A stretch of 64,000 bases of DNA, from positions 27,683,426 to 27,747,425 of the forward strand of contig OZ012689.1 in the NCBI GenBank assembly GCA_963942565.1, read 5' to 3'. The notes under the pieces are model-generated. The model made no database searches and had not been told where the DNA came from. It was given only the letters and a program-made list of their open reading frames with translations. Both the position numbers and the translations under genes were made by a program. The number at the start of each line of letters is the position of its first letter. The first letter of the stretch is position 1. This DNA is from Maea johnstoni. Taxonomy: Eukaryota > Annelida > Polychaeta > Spionida > Magelonidae. Shown piece after piece: positions 26,933-44,430 of the stretch.

Positions 26933-28685
26933 TCAATTGACCGCTTGTTGAGAGTTGACTTAGTAGCATTGTAGTGGTTAATTAATTGTTTGGCTAAGTG
27001 TAGGGTTTGGTGTGGGCTTTGTGTGGAGTGTAAGAGGAGTCAGTGTTATGTCACAGCACTGTGGGCTGTGACATGCATGGTTTCACTGAGAAGATAAGAC
27101 AAGGGTCCATGGCGCTGATTCTGACACCCCTCGTAACCATGGTGACAAGGCATAGCAACGCAATCAACAGCATCTTTAATTTAAGAACAAAAGCTGATCT
27201 TCAGAGGTATCATCCGAAGAACCATTAAACCCTTATCGTAGTCTTATGTAACTCATAATGTGAAGGATTTGGAAGACTTAAAATGCATGTCTTAAGCACC
27301 CAGGCTCAATATTGCATGTATCTGTATTAAGCAGAAGTTCAGGGGTTTCTTTATTTAGACCTTAAAATATAACATTTTCTAGTGTCATCCCCAATAGATT
27401 TAATTTAAATCATTGTGACATGAAACAATACTTGCTTAAATTGTTGAACCATTCTGTCTTAAACAGGGCTGCCTGTACAGATTGTGACTGAATGTTTGAC
27501 CAAAAACATTTGCATCCAAACCAGGTTGGTCAGTGAGAGATATTTAGGAATGCAGACTCTATTTTTTTAATGCTTCAATACATCCTGGTCAAGTGTGAAA
27601 TGATGAAAGAACACATGCTGTTTGGGAAGCAGAGTGAGAGAACAACTTGGAGCCAACCCTGCAAAAACAAACATGGCCTCTCCAGATTTGCTTCCTGAAC
27701 CGTGCATGTTGTGCTCAACTGACCACTCCTATATATAAACATCAGTCACTGACAAAATATAGGTAGATGTGGTCAAACCTTTAGCGCGGAAATTGCTTAG
27801 AATAGAACGGTTTAACTTTTACAGACAATTTCTACAAACAGCTTCATAATTCATCAAATAGCTGAAAATACAACTAGTGGTTCAAAAGTATAGGACACTT
27901 CCATTTCTTTTTAGTTCAATTTCTTTCGCATACTTTCACATGTCTGCAACTTTAAAACTTATATTCATGCACTTGTTCTTACATAACATAAAGAATTGCA
28001 TTCAGCACTAAAAATTGATGCTTGTGAAGAGTCAATAGGTTTTCTTTTTAAACAAAATAATTTTATTTCAAGAACTTTTTTTCAATCAAATCAAAGAAAT
28101 TCAGAATCTCTACTTCCCTGGCATTTAGGCATATTTAACATGGAAACTACCTAGTTCTCTGATAATGAGATTTTACCAGATGCAGAAAAGTGTGAGTTGA
28201 GATTTTCAATCAATCACAATCAAGAAGTTGGAAACATCATTTTTAGGATAGGATTAATTACTAAGAAGGGGTAATTAGGGGAATGATGGCAGATCCCATG
28301 ATGTGGGTAGTGTTTCAATCAAGAGGGGTAAGTGTGGACGCATGAGTAGAAAGTGCAAATTCCATCCAAATGTGAAATCCCCATGAGTTATGGCATGGTC
28401 TCAATGAAGACCTCCCAACAAGATATCATATCCCCTTAACCAAACACTCATCAATCATACTCCTCCTCCATTGTGGAATTAACACTTGACCAGAGAGATC
28501 TACATGATAAATTAGTATGGGGGAAAGTAAAATTAAATTCCCTACGGTAAAAGAAAGTTTAGATATCAAGGTGGCTGTAAGGTACAGGTTTACCATTTTA
28601 GGATTGCTATAAGTTGTACCAAAGCCTTGTACAACTTGTACAACAGAACATACCTGATTGCCTGGATGTCAGATCAAATATCAAT
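26933..28685. other. no gene recognised
   Basis: Only the X-box-like site at 27135 stands out. Confidence 0.55.
27135..27148. promoter_or_regulatory. X-box-like site
   Basis: GTAACCATGGTGAC is close to the palindromic RFX X-box GTTNCCATGGNAAC. No ciliary gene start was recognised next to it. Confidence 0.25.
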
Positions 28686-28690
28686 TATTA

Positions 28691-28742
<52 letters not shown>

Positions 28743-28779
28743 CATTATTATTATCATTAATACTATCATTATTATTATA

Positions 28780-28836
<57 letters not shown>

Positions 28837-28838
28837 GT
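28686..28838 (+). repeat. (ATT)n microsatellite
   Basis: ATT repeats with a central ATC-containing block. Confidence 0.97.
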
Positions 28839-29854
28839 ATACCAACTCAAAACTGAGTGTAGCCAAATTTAGTTTTACAACTGCACACTAGGTGGGCACT
28901 CCTAGTGCCATCTACCTTGACTCTGAGAAAAATCTATACATGAAGCAAAAGATCAGAACGGAGTATGGTTTATTTATTCCCTAGACTAGTAGTTGGTCTA
29001 TTGAAGGTCCAGCAGGCACGTGGACTGCTCTGGCCGCTGCTGCCTATTAGTGACCAGCCCTGAGGGTCAGTGCCTGTTTGTTATTGCTACCGTCCAGCTG
29101 GTATCAGGTAATACACCAATCTTCCTATTCACTCCTGGAGCGCAACACAACATCCTAGACAGTTCACCATCAACTACAAATACAGCCATCTCTTAAGGGC
29201 TTAAAATAACTAATTTCTTGGATGACAAGAAAATTAGTGTTTTGTTATCTTTACATTATTCCCATACTTGACTTCCAAAATTCATATTGCACACTAGTTT
29301 GTCGAATCTTATGCAATGTATACAATTAAGAAAATTCAAAAACGCGAATATTAAAGTTTTCTTGTGCAAAAAAGCACAAACTGAACCTCAGACCAGGTTT
29401 TTTGGTTCAATTACACAAATGGCGCAATGTGAGTCTACACCTATTAGCAATCACAGTGACACCTACTATCATCCCATAATATGAGAGCTGGCCAAGTTCT
29501 TTTCAGCATACTGACTGGAATCAGCCAAATTGGTCAAACCCTCCTTTCCCTCAGATGAATGCTTCAATTTAATACTTTAAGATTTGAATTTTTCCAATTC
29601 ATTGTGACATAATATCTGTGAATTAAAATGTTTGCAATATAGTGAGAAAAAATGTTACAAATCAAAATTGGCTAGGTATATAATGCTATATTGGAAAAAG
29701 TCCTAATTGGTTCCTAATTGATGGAGACACATGATCCAAGATGTCTTCCCATCTGAGACAACAATAACAATAAGACACAGTTGTTGCAATAACTAAGTAG
29801 GAGAAAAGTTGTTAAAACAATAAATGCCTCACAGCTGGGAGGGACAAGACATTT

Positions 29855-29869
29855 AGTGCCACCTAGTGG
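29855..29869 (-). promoter_or_regulatory. CTCF-consensus match
   Basis: On the minus strand CCACTAGGTGGCACT fits the animal CTCF consensus CCASYAGRKGGCRSY at all 15 positions. It is not inside a recognised repeat. Binding is inferred from sequence only. Confidence 0.5.
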
Positions 29870-30176
29870 CTATATTTGACATCGCCACACTCAGGACAAC
29901 TGGACAGCTGCCTGGACAAGACAGGAAACACCACCAGCTGTGGAGACACACAGACCAGGAAAGGTTAAAATACGACCAAACTACTCTAAGGTCATGCAGT
30001 CTCCAGAGTTCATTTCATTTAGAAACTCTCTAGCCTGGATATGGTCAATCATTATGTTTGAAGTGTCACATCATTTCAATGCCAATTACCATGTTTTGAC
30101 AAGCGAATCAGCCACTGATTAAGTAAGACCCCATTTATATACCATAAACAAATATCAACTATTTCATGAACCATTA

Positions 30177-30305
30177 GACTAGCTACAAGTCTATGGGATA
30201 ATCATATGCTTCTTTTGCTGTGCTCTATCATCATATCTTTTACTTAGGACTTAGGTGTTATAGTTTATTAAAGTGAACATAGATGGTGCCAGGTGTATAG
30301 TCACC
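30177..30305. mobile_element. possible diverged MITE family A copy
   Basis: TAGACTAGCTACAAGTCTA at the left equals the self-complementary terminus of family A copies 1 and 4. The right end was not found. Confidence 0.35.
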
Positions 30306-30983
30306 CTCATGACTGCCTAATAAGGCAGCAACGAATATACTATTTAAAGTAGACACATATTTTAATAAGTATATAATTCAGATTGGAAATAAACAAAATG
30401 TATTGCTTAGCCTATATGGCAAGGCAAACCTAATTCTGAATTAGGTTCAGATTGAAAAGGGTCCCACTGTTAAAAAGAGCCTAATGATTTTATGGATGTT
30501 TTTGCTTAAATGTGTTAGAGCATTTCATTCATGTTTGATGGCCATCAAACTAACTAGCTCCACTTGTGGTTTAATTCCAATAAAACACTCTTTTCATACT
30601 CTAACCTAGACTTTGTAAACCATTCAGACTAGATATAATTATAAAGGAAATGTAATTGATTGGTTGAGCACTAGACTTCTGAACCATGTGATCAACAGGG
30701 CAGCTTTTCACAATGACCTCACTTAACACACGCCACCATTAAATGACATCTCCATGCCAGGATGCTCAGCACATTTTGTGGAAATGTGATCGAGACCAGT
30801 CCCTCCTTGCCATGCGTGGAAATGATTCCCGTCTTGGAGGGAAATTCCAGGCCTGACTTGATCTCTCCCCACTTCCTTATTACTATCACATGCCACAGGC
30901 TGACATTATTATACCACCGGGTAATATTGCAGCAACCTTATCAGATACTACCACACTATACAAAACTCATGTGCTAGTAACTC

Positions 30984-31058
<75 letters not shown>

Positions 31059-31069
31059 AAGTAGTAGTT

Positions 31070-31121
<52 letters not shown>

Positions 31122-31122
31122 A
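30984..31122 (+). repeat. (TAG)n microsatellite
   Basis: TAG repeats with one GAAGTAGTAGTTG interruption. Confidence 0.97.
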
Positions 31123-31239
31123 AATATTTTTATGAAATTTTGAATCAAAAACATGATATTCTGAATGGAAAACATAAACAGATCAACTATGAGCCTACCA
31201 TTTATCACTTAAAATATTTCTTAAAATAAAAACATTTTC

Positions 31240-32988
<1,749 letters not shown>

Positions 32989-33082
<94 letters not shown>

Positions 33083-33110
33083 TGTTAGTGGTAGTAGTAG
33101 AAGTAGTAGT
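32989..33110 (+). repeat. (TAG)n microsatellite
   Basis: TAG repeats with minor interruptions. Confidence 0.97.
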
Positions 33111-33977
33111 ATGAGGCCAAACAAAAGCAACATGCATAACTCAATAAACTCATATTGAAATATTACACAACTATTTTCTGTCAAAATGATTTGCATAAGT
33201 GGCAGCTGCTGTGTGTGCTGGGTATGAATGGGTTAATGAGGGCCCAGTAGACTATGACATGGTTTATCACTCACAGGGCCTGATACCCTGATACCCTCTG
33301 CTAATGGTAGCATCCCTCCAGCTCACACATGATGCCTATCACATGTTGCCACTGATAGCCATCTCCAAGGCTACTGCTGATGCTGAAACCTTGGGGACGA
33401 ACCCAGACATCCTCCCCATCCTCCTCCTCGGTCTCCCTGTGGACATGCCTGCATGTGTGTGTATCTATGACTTTCACACAAACACCCAACGCCATGCCCA
33501 GTTGCCCACACACACATGGGAGATGCCAAAAATGATAGGCACTAGACCCTTCATGAGTACGCATCAATCATATTCTAAAGCGTGATGAGTGCATTCTAAA
33601 CAGCAATCAACTTTGTCAATACAAGCCAACCTGCAGAACTTGGGATCGGCAAAATCTGTCCAAGTCAATCAAAGTCTGATATGTGTGTCACTGTCTAACT
33701 CTTTAAATGGTAATCCATACAAAATATTTTGCCTTGAGTAGGCAAAAAACTGAAGTAGACAAATCTAAGGCATTGAAATAGTGATCTTTTGGCAAGCCCA
33801 GTGTTAAAACAGATGTTCTGTTTTCAAATTGTTGACCACTTAAACCTTGCACACAAGTACAAGGCAGAATGTTCTTGGATCACTGACTGGTGCTGGCCAA
33901 TCAGTCTTTCAATGGAGAACTTCACATTGACTGTTACGGATCTCTTTAAATAATGGCGATCACTATTTAAATTTGAG

Positions 33978-34050
33978 CATGTGAGAAAGTTGCCAGTGAC
34001 ATTTGGTCAATTGGTGGCTTGCTGTCTCTCAACTACTTCGGTTTTCTACA
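33978..34050 (+). mobile_element. SINE family 2 remnant
   Basis: CATGTGAGAAAGTTGCCAGT followed by GACATTTGG and CGGTTTTCTAC matches the same body, diverged. Confidence 0.4.
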
Positions 34051-34996
34051 TTAATAACACATACATAGGCAAGGTATACTTAAATAGCTGAAAAGGTGAT
34101 GATAATTGAAATTCCAAATCCAAATTTACTTAATTTTGAACCATATTTTCCCACTCCTGTGTTTATCAACTTAGTTACAATGTTTGAATTGTTGCTACAT
34201 ATCTGATAAGCTAAGACAACAGACTGACACAATGTATAGACTTGGGAACCACCAGGGGCATTGTGAATGTGAAAGAGAGAGGAGGGAGAGAGAAGATGGG
34301 GCAGATCATCCTCAAGCCAGAGGAAATGTCAATACAACATAGCATGCAACTTGATAACCCAAGATTACTGTAAAAAAAGAAAATATGCTACAGAATGTAC
34401 TACATGCAAATATAAGTTAAGTTTCTTCTAGGGAGGGGAGGGTTGTACAGGATTTGAGTCATAATATGTGGTTCATTGAGAGGAAGGGGGTTTATTATGC
34501 AACAAAAAACAATAATGATACTAAATCTATAGAAATTAAAACAATTTATTATTCATTTACCAAGGAAATGGTTATTTAGTAGCAGAATCTATTGATATAT
34601 TATTGATATATTATTTACCTAAAATTTGAAAACTTCAAAGAATCAAATGTTCAGCTATGTTGATTTGACTATTCTGGCCACTGTGCTAACTAACATCCAA
34701 GTCTCCATGTCTAATAGAAGTGAGAGGGGAGAGTAGACAGCAGGAGTTGAAAGTAATATATACGGAAACATAAATCACTGTGGTGGTCTAGTGTTGAAGC
34801 CTATGCAAGGACCTTTTAGTGTAGTGGCTTACCCTTGGCCTGTACCCCTACCATATTTCCCCCCTTATCTGACAAGCCCCATATGGGCGGGTGCATTGGG
34901 CGCCTTGGTTCAACCACCGCGGTTGTTTATAAAACACTGACTTTGTAGTAGCTCTCCAGCCATCTGCATCGTCTCATATAGCGGGTCACCTAAAGC

Positions 34997-35011
34997 CATG
35001 TAGGTGGCGCT
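34997..35011 (+). promoter_or_regulatory. CTCF-like site
   Basis: CATGTAGGTGGCGCT matches 13 of 15 consensus positions and contains the insect-type core AGGTGGCGC. It lies in a GC-richer block at about 34.83-35.22 kb. Confidence 0.4.
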
Positions 35012-35189
35012 GTCGGGACAAGCAAAAAACACGCATCACAAAGAGAGGGCCATCGGGAAGAAAGATGTGGCGCTAACTCTCCTCGGCCCCGCTCAGATAT
35101 TTCTCTCCACATCTGACAGCCCACTGAGGCATGTACATCAACAAGCTCACAAAATCAGCTAAAAAACCTCCAAATGGCCCGAGATTTGG

Positions 35190-35206
35190 TTTCACTCGCA
35201 GTGAAA
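35190..35206. promoter_or_regulatory. inverted AGTGAAA half-sites (IRF/PRDM1-like)
   Basis: TTTCACTCGCAGTGAAA has perfect 7-bp arms. AGTGAAAGT on the right resembles PRDM1 and IRF sites. The surrounding 400 bp are GC-richer than average, as in an enhancer; function is not shown. Confidence 0.3.
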
Positions 35207-36126
35207 GTAATGCTTTAAATTATGCTTTGTGTAGAAAGATGAGAGTTCATGTTTTCCACTTTGAGAATGTGAGTCCAAGAGCTTGATCAAAACATCTCTG
35301 TCTATTCAACGAAAAGGAAAACCTCTCCCCCAGGATTTTAACCACTTATTTCACAATTTTGTTATCCTGCAAGGTTTTGGTTGCTGTTTTTTGAGTTTCA
35401 ATTTAAAGCCAATCCACATGTCTAAATGCAGCCATGAAATGGAGTTATTCTCCCCCTTGTCCGAAAAAGATTATTTCAAACCCCTGGATGTGATAGTGAA
35501 TTAATGATGAAACTCAAGCTTCTAACTTTCTTTGAGAATGCAAGTGAAATACTTAAAAACAAAAGCAGCATGAACCCCCATACTTCATTCATCCTTATAC
35601 TATAACAATGTGCTTCATAAAGCCACATATATTTGACGAGTTAAATCCTTTCATCAAAATCTTTCCCTTTAAGTTGATACTGAAAACACAATGAGACAGA
35701 AATATATGCTGATCAGAATGTTGCATGAAATTTTGTATATATACTGTTAGTCTGTTATTCTCTAAATGATAATAATGATACTTGACATTTTTCTTAGAAG
35801 TTTGCCGATTCCCAAATATTTGGGTAAGCTTGAGATGAGAGGGTCAGTGTTTCAAGGTTGAACGGGTTAACCAGAGGGATGGAGGGATATGGTATATAGT
35901 ATGAGCTCCAGGCAAGGCAGGGGACATCTGTAAGTACTTGTCCTGGCTAGAATATGGGGATGCTTAGCCGTTATGCTTCTTGAAAGACCGCTCCAATGTA
36001 GTCCATTGGGGAGCACATAGCCTTGAATCTAGGCCATGCTGTCATATACATATATGCAAAATGAATGAACTATGGCACTTCTTAGTTTATTATTGAAGAA
36101 AAAGAGGTGGCATTTGCAACCCCCTG

Positions 36127-36158
<32 letters not shown>

Positions 36159-36160
36159 AC
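36127..36160 (+). repeat. poly-C then poly-A tract
   Basis: About 20 C followed by about 10 A, with sequence-error risk. Confidence 0.9.
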
Positions 36161-36327
36161 CTCTCCTAAATTCTTCCAAAAGCTTACAGGCCAGTGTCCA
36201 AAAAGATCTCATTTTCCTTCCGAATACATGTTCTAAACCGAATGAATCTAGGTTAAACATTGAACTTTCTTCTCATCCATCATAAGATAAGAGTTGCTTT
36301 ATTTGCCCTATCTCACCACCTGCATAT

Positions 36328-36342
36328 GGCGCCCTCTGGTGA
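36328..36342 (-). promoter_or_regulatory. CTCF-consensus match
   Basis: On the minus strand TCACCAGAGGGCGCC matches 14 of 15 consensus positions. Confidence 0.45.
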
Positions 36343-36924
36343 GTTAATGAAAGTGGGCGTGGCAGGCCAGTTTACCTCATTCCTACCCACAGTGCCGAGA
36401 AAGTCTGGGTGTAGAGGCCAAAATCTAGAATACCCAACAGAATGTTCATAACAAATCTAAGGAAGATTTCCCTAGGGCAAATCCTCCTCCTTGTTTTCTT
36501 TTGGGGAAAAATTGTATTAATCAAAGAAAAAAAAATACTGAGGTAGGAGGTCATCGTTGTGCTCTGGCCAATACTGGGTTAAGCTATGAGATATCCTACA
36601 GGTCAGCCCACTGAAGCGATGCCTGGCCTAAAATATTTAAAGTGACAACCAATTTCACTAACCACAGGACAGTGAACTTCTGCCAGACAATTTTAACCCT
36701 TTCATTCCCTAAACATCCAGGAGGTCAGATAGATTATCTTTTCCCTGTGCAGTTTTAGAAAGAGCTATTTGGTCCAAGTAAACCATGGCCGCCTTATAGC
36801 TTGATTGTCTTAAAAGGGAACAGTAAGATATTTAGATAATCATATCATGTATTCTTATTTATCTAAAAAGAGAACTACATCTATAATAAGTGTGTATATT
36901 TTAAACAAGTAAGCTTAAGTTAAT

Positions 36925-37003
36925 GGGGGAGGAAACCAGAGTACCTAGGTAGGGTAAAGACACTGAGTAACTGGCAAGTCACTGGCAACTTTCTCACATG
37001 CCT
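36925..37003 (-). mobile_element. SINE family 2 remnant
   Basis: On the minus strand CATGTGAGAAAGTTGCCAGT, then GACTTGCCAGTTACT and TCTGGTTTCCTCC. It lies 20 bp from a long (TA)n tract. Confidence 0.45.
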
Positions 37004-37017
37004 CATGCATTTGGTGT

Positions 37018-39276
<2,259 letters not shown>

Positions 39277-39278
<2 letters not shown>

Positions 39279-40151
39279 AGCTTGATCAGATCGAACATGT
39301 ATATACAGGTTATTATGTATCATCGGTGTCTTGGAGGCAAGCCCATTAAATTGACCGCAACTGATCATCCTGTCCAATGGCCATAACAGACATAATCTGG
39401 CATGCCATGGTTAGGTCTTGCACCATTCATTGCGCTCCATCATCGACCGTTATATCCGGCCTCCACCACATTCTGCGCCAAATTCCTATGCCAGAGCTTC
39501 AGCAAACAACATCTCTATCTAAAAATCATTGGAGGTCTTCCAGAACAGCTTTCTTGTTTGGAGAATTCCTGTGTCAACTCGGCACACTCACAATAAGCCA
39601 TGACTTCCTGTTTCACCCAACGCTATGACCTGTGACAAATCTCACCAACAGTCATGAGAAAAAAGTTACGAAACTCTGCTGGTGGTCGCAGAGAGATTTC
39701 CTGAAGAGAGATTGATTATTTGGCTGCTCTGCAGGTTGGTAGTCTTGCTCACCATGTTGGTTTGACACTCAACTCCCTGGCTTCTTAAGGTCAGAGTCAG
39801 GAAGCTAAGCTCTCCCCAATTGCCTTGAAGCACAAGGCACTTAGTAATGATGCTTTGACCTATCCACGATGAATGCAACGGGGCTCATATCTAGATCACA
39901 CTTAGAATGAGTTACATAAGGGTATACAGCTGGCCTGGAAACCAGAGAATTTGAGGAGTTCACTATAACTTTTCCTGTAAGCCTTTTTAGCACTAAGCAT
40001 ACAAGATCTGGAATCCATCTCTCTCTATGCATAGGAGAGATTGTGGAGAGAATAGGCCATGGTTGTTCTTAATTTTGTGACCATTTTGAGTGATCTATGT
40101 CCTTCTTTATAAGCCCTAGTAGTGATAGTACCCTATTCCAGGGTATAGGTC
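39277..40151. other. no gene recognised
   Basis: Higher-GC segment at 39380-40030 with open frames on both strands and no domain. It may be an old coding relic. Confidence 0.45.
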
Positions 40152-40363
40152 TTAACCCTTCCAATGCTGAGGCTGCATTCGCCGTAAGTACAAGAACGCA
40201 AAAATCTTTGAAAATCTTCTAAACCCTGTCTTGTTGGTACTCATTGGATGCTCTCACTGAGTATTCTCAGATGAGTACGCATTTGCTAGGGTTTCGGTGA
40301 ATTTTCAGGGTTTGTGCATTATCATGTATTGGCAAAATAAGCCACCAGCAGCATAAGGGTTAA
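40152..40363. mobile_element. piggyBac-type MITE family B, copy 4
   Basis: 212 bp with TTAA at both ends (40152-40155 and 40360-40363). It begins CCCTTCCAATGCTGAGGC and ends CAGCAGCATAAGGG. It has the same orientation as the copy at 5428. Confidence 0.83.
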
Positions 40364-43023
40364 ACAAACAGGACATGGGAGGTGGTGCATCCCCTAACTT
40401 GGCCATCATGGCTTAAATCATATCTTCTTACTCTTTGGCCTTTAATAATCCAATGTGATTGACTGATTGTCCAATTACTTAATGTTGTCCTACAGGATTT
40501 CAATGACTATAAACTCCATGTGTAGTCTAGAGGCTGGCTTGTTGATATCACATCAATTGTAGCATAAATACAATTACACCCAAGCAAAATAGAACAATGG
40601 CTCAGGTTTCAGAGTTTTGTTGGAAGGAAGCCATAGTTCCTCAATAAAAACTCTTCAGAAAACCCTTAGACATCCCTAAGCTCAAGGGAAGCATAATTTA
40701 TATAGTATATCATCAAATTAACATATATGTTAAACACAACTACTCTTTCCTACATACCTGATGATTCTAGTGAGTTTTAAGTGAAACTCTAATATAAAGT
40801 ATGTCTATGCAAAATTCTTTGAAAGTTTCAATTTCAATAGATAAGATTGTTCAGAAAAGGGCATAAATATATAAGGCAATAATTGCCATTGAACTTTGAT
40901 AGGGTAGGGGTAGTAGTTCTTGACATGAAATCTAATTTAGTTCATATGTGGTCAATAATCACTATTTTGGTAAAGATTCCATGAGTATGAGAATAGCCAG
41001 CATGTTATTGTGTTTGTCAGCGTGATCAGAAGTAAGCCTGCCTGTTTTTCTACTTGGTGTTGTCTGAGCAATCAGCGTCATGTCACACATACCCCTGCCC
41101 AGGCACACACACTGATGCCTGCAAAGATAGCTCAAACAGGGATAGAGTATACAGAGCAAACCTCAAACTAAGATTTTGCTGTCCTTATGTAAAGCGTTTA
41201 CAATAAATACATATGATTATCATCTATACAATATAAGTTATAGACATATACATTCGAAGGAAATAGAATAACAAATAAAAGTCCTATGTTTTGTAAGAAA
41301 TCAACGAGTGCAAAAACGTATGCTTTGTAAGAAAGCAACGATTGCAAAACTGTAAGTGCTATTTCAAAAACTTTTATTTTCTCCCTTTAACCTTGTGTAA
41401 AATTCACCTCATTCCCTATTGCAAGGGATCAGTATAGTAGGGCTAACAGAAGTCTGCACAGAAGTCAGACTTGACCGACTTATGAAGTACAGTCCTAGGA
41501 CATTGTCCGGCTAATGGCTGACCAAGACCACATGGCCCTCCTAATACCCTCAACATGATTTCACCACACAGATCATATTTCCTTCTCCAGCCAAGAAAAC
41601 AACTAGATGACCCACAGTTAACACTGTGAGATGGCTCTTTACATTCCCTTTGTTATTACAATGGGAGAGAATGGCAGTTAATCACAACAAGTGTTTTGAT
41701 TGGCTGTTTATTTGGATGGAAACAATGTAATTTATAGATGGTACTATTGCTTTTCCAGATTAAAGGTTGTGCGAGGAGTACCCTACATACTATAAATCAG
41801 CATACTAGCTAACAGTGATTAAGCATCAATCATTAAAAGTGGACATGCATGCTTCACAGCAATAACAATACTATACAATAGGCAGGGTTTGAATTTAAGT
41901 CCAACTGAACCTTCAAAGCTACTTTAAGGTGTTGTCTAGAGAAACTAGTCTGTCTTTGGAGTTTGGGCTCCCTGTAGAAATATGAGGGAGCCACAGGAGA
42001 ATTCAAGGGAGCCCTGGGATCTGGGTTCCAGCTTATTTCAAGCCCTGAATACAACTTGCTTGTATTGGCAATGCACTATTGATGAATCACCATAAAAGAA
42101 TGTATATAAGAAATATGTAATCAGCATCGCATCACACATACTACTGCCAAAGTACATGCACTACTCTCATTGATCAGTGAATGAGACTCAGTAAAGCTGA
42201 AACCTATATAACTCAATTCAAGTTTCATAAATCTACTAATTCATCGAAGAATGAAGACACTATTTTTCTACCATAACAGATGAGAAATTGCAAACTTCTC
42301 AGATTTAGTCATAATGGGACTAGATTCTTTCCAGACCACCCTGAATTTCACTTGGTTGTGAGAGGGTCAGCCCACAGGTTGACAAACATGTCAATTTCTC
42401 TGCCACTCAGGAATTTGCTGCACTACTCTACCAGAGTGTGATGGTTGATAACCACACAACACATGTAGTGAATACAGTGTACTAGCTACTCCATACACAG
42501 TTTGTGATATATCCAAATATTTGCGATAGCCAATGTTAATGTCAGTCAAGAATGTGTATGACAAAAGGCACCTGACGAGAATTATAGCATGTTTCGTCAC
42601 GATTTGTACTGCATTTATGAATTCACAAGTGGCTCCACAAATGCTTTTAGATATAATTAAGAAAGAAATAGGAAAAGAGCATTTGACTATATTGTGATTT
42701 GTCTTTACACTTATGTGGATGATATTGCAGCTGTGCATGACCCAATATTTACACTGACTGTGCTTTTATGAGTCAATACCTGTATGTTTACTTGGTGGGC
42801 TTTGATGACTTCACCATATACTGTAGAACACACAATTTACGCGTCTGTTTATATATGGCGTACATAGCGTGTGGTTCAGCTTTGCTATACATAAAAACGC
42901 TGTACTTTTTTCTTACTATAACTGGCGCTGTCAGCGACGGCTACCGTCACTAACATAAAGATACACTATAATGCGAAAACTCCCCAATTCGCTATATTTG
43001 GGACACGTGTCATATGTGTGTTG
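40364..43023. other. no gene recognised
   Basis: Apart from the hAT-like MITE at 41883, nothing stands out. Confidence 0.55.
41883..42047. mobile_element. probable hAT-like MITE
   Basis: CAGGGTTTGAATTTAAG at the left mirrors CTTATTTCAAGCCCTG at the right. No exact flanking duplication could be defined. The interior repeats GGGAGCC-type words. Confidence 0.45.
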
Positions 43024-43510
43024 TACAGTAGATATTATCCACATATTTTGGCACTATAATGGGGTTAAATGATACATTTTTATTGCACCTGTGCCTCCCT
43101 CAATATACAGCAATGACAGATGATTTTTATCCAATACAGCACCAACTGAAGATTTATCATATTTACAGCATTATTTCTTTTGGTACTGTAAATAGTGTAC
43201 CCAAGTTTTAATTTCCATGTTCAACTCTCCATACACAAGGATGGATGAAGACTAATTCTATTCAAAGCATTGGGTATATTAATACTCTGACATGGTAGTT
43301 AGGTTTTACTGCAGCTGTTCCCCCCTCAGTGTCGAATGATGACAGAAGTGGAACTATATCTACAGCATTAGGTGACCTGTAACTGTTATGTGTGGTATTG
43401 AGCTTTTGATGCAGCTGTTATTACTTCAAATAGACACTAGTGGTACTATCCTATTCACAGTATAACATGGTGGACCTATTATTTTATGTTCTTCGAAATG
43501 GAATGCCTGA
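43024..43510 (+). repeat. degenerate tandem array, about 100-125 bp unit
   Basis: Four or more diverged copies share ACAGCATT, GGTA.T.TA, TTTT..TGCAGCTGTT and TATCC/TATTC words in order. Confidence 0.55.
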
Positions 43511-43884
<374 letters not shown>

Positions 43885-44095
43885 ATAGTGCCTAGGGAAT
43901 ACTAGCCAACCGTAACCCTATCTCAGCCATGACCAATGACTAATCCTCATAAAGGATGCAATTACACATAGCTAACTGATACAAGGAATACACAGTAGCA
44001 TGACACATGGTCACGGTTCCCAGCCTTCAATACCCACCACTGGAGACCAATGGTCCCCTGCATATTTTACCCTTCACATTAGTCAATAAATATCC

Positions 44096-44430
44096 CACTA
44101 GACAGTTTGACCATTGGGGCAGCACTAGCATCAAAACAGATTGGCTCAACTCAAAGGTGAATGTACAACTTAGCCAAATTGGCTCAATTATGTTGATGTT
44201 TGTACAGCTTAGCGCACAGTGAAGTTACCACAAAATCCCCTAGACGTCCTGACCACTGGGGTAGCCCTAGCATCCAAAACTGATTGGCTCAATCTTGTTG
44301 GTGTACATATAGCTTAGCCCACAGTGAATAGTCAGGACATAATACACTAGACGGATTGACTATTGGGGCAGCCCTAGTACCAGCACTGATTGGCTCAATC
44401 TAACTGGTGTATGTACAGCTTAGCACACCC
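44096..44430 (+). repeat. three-copy tandem array, about 108 bp
   Basis: Each copy has CTAGAC, GACCA.TGGGGCAGC, a GATTGGCTCAAT word (inverse CCAAT box) and TACAGCTTAGC. The first copy has about 34 extra bases. Confidence 0.85.

Larger units (their letters stand above)
28839..30983. other. no gene recognised
   Basis: Holds a CTCF core at 28904-28914, the full consensus match at 29855 and a family A terminus at 30177. Confidence 0.55.
33111..36126. other. no gene recognised
   Basis: Open frames on both strands at 33301-33585 have no domain. The block at about 34.83-35.22 kb is a candidate regulatory element with CTCF-like and AGTGAAA sites. Confidence 0.5.

Noticed and set aside
33301-33585. 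Open frames on both strands
   Set aside because: No domain and no exon boundaries; mutual shadows of one open stretch.
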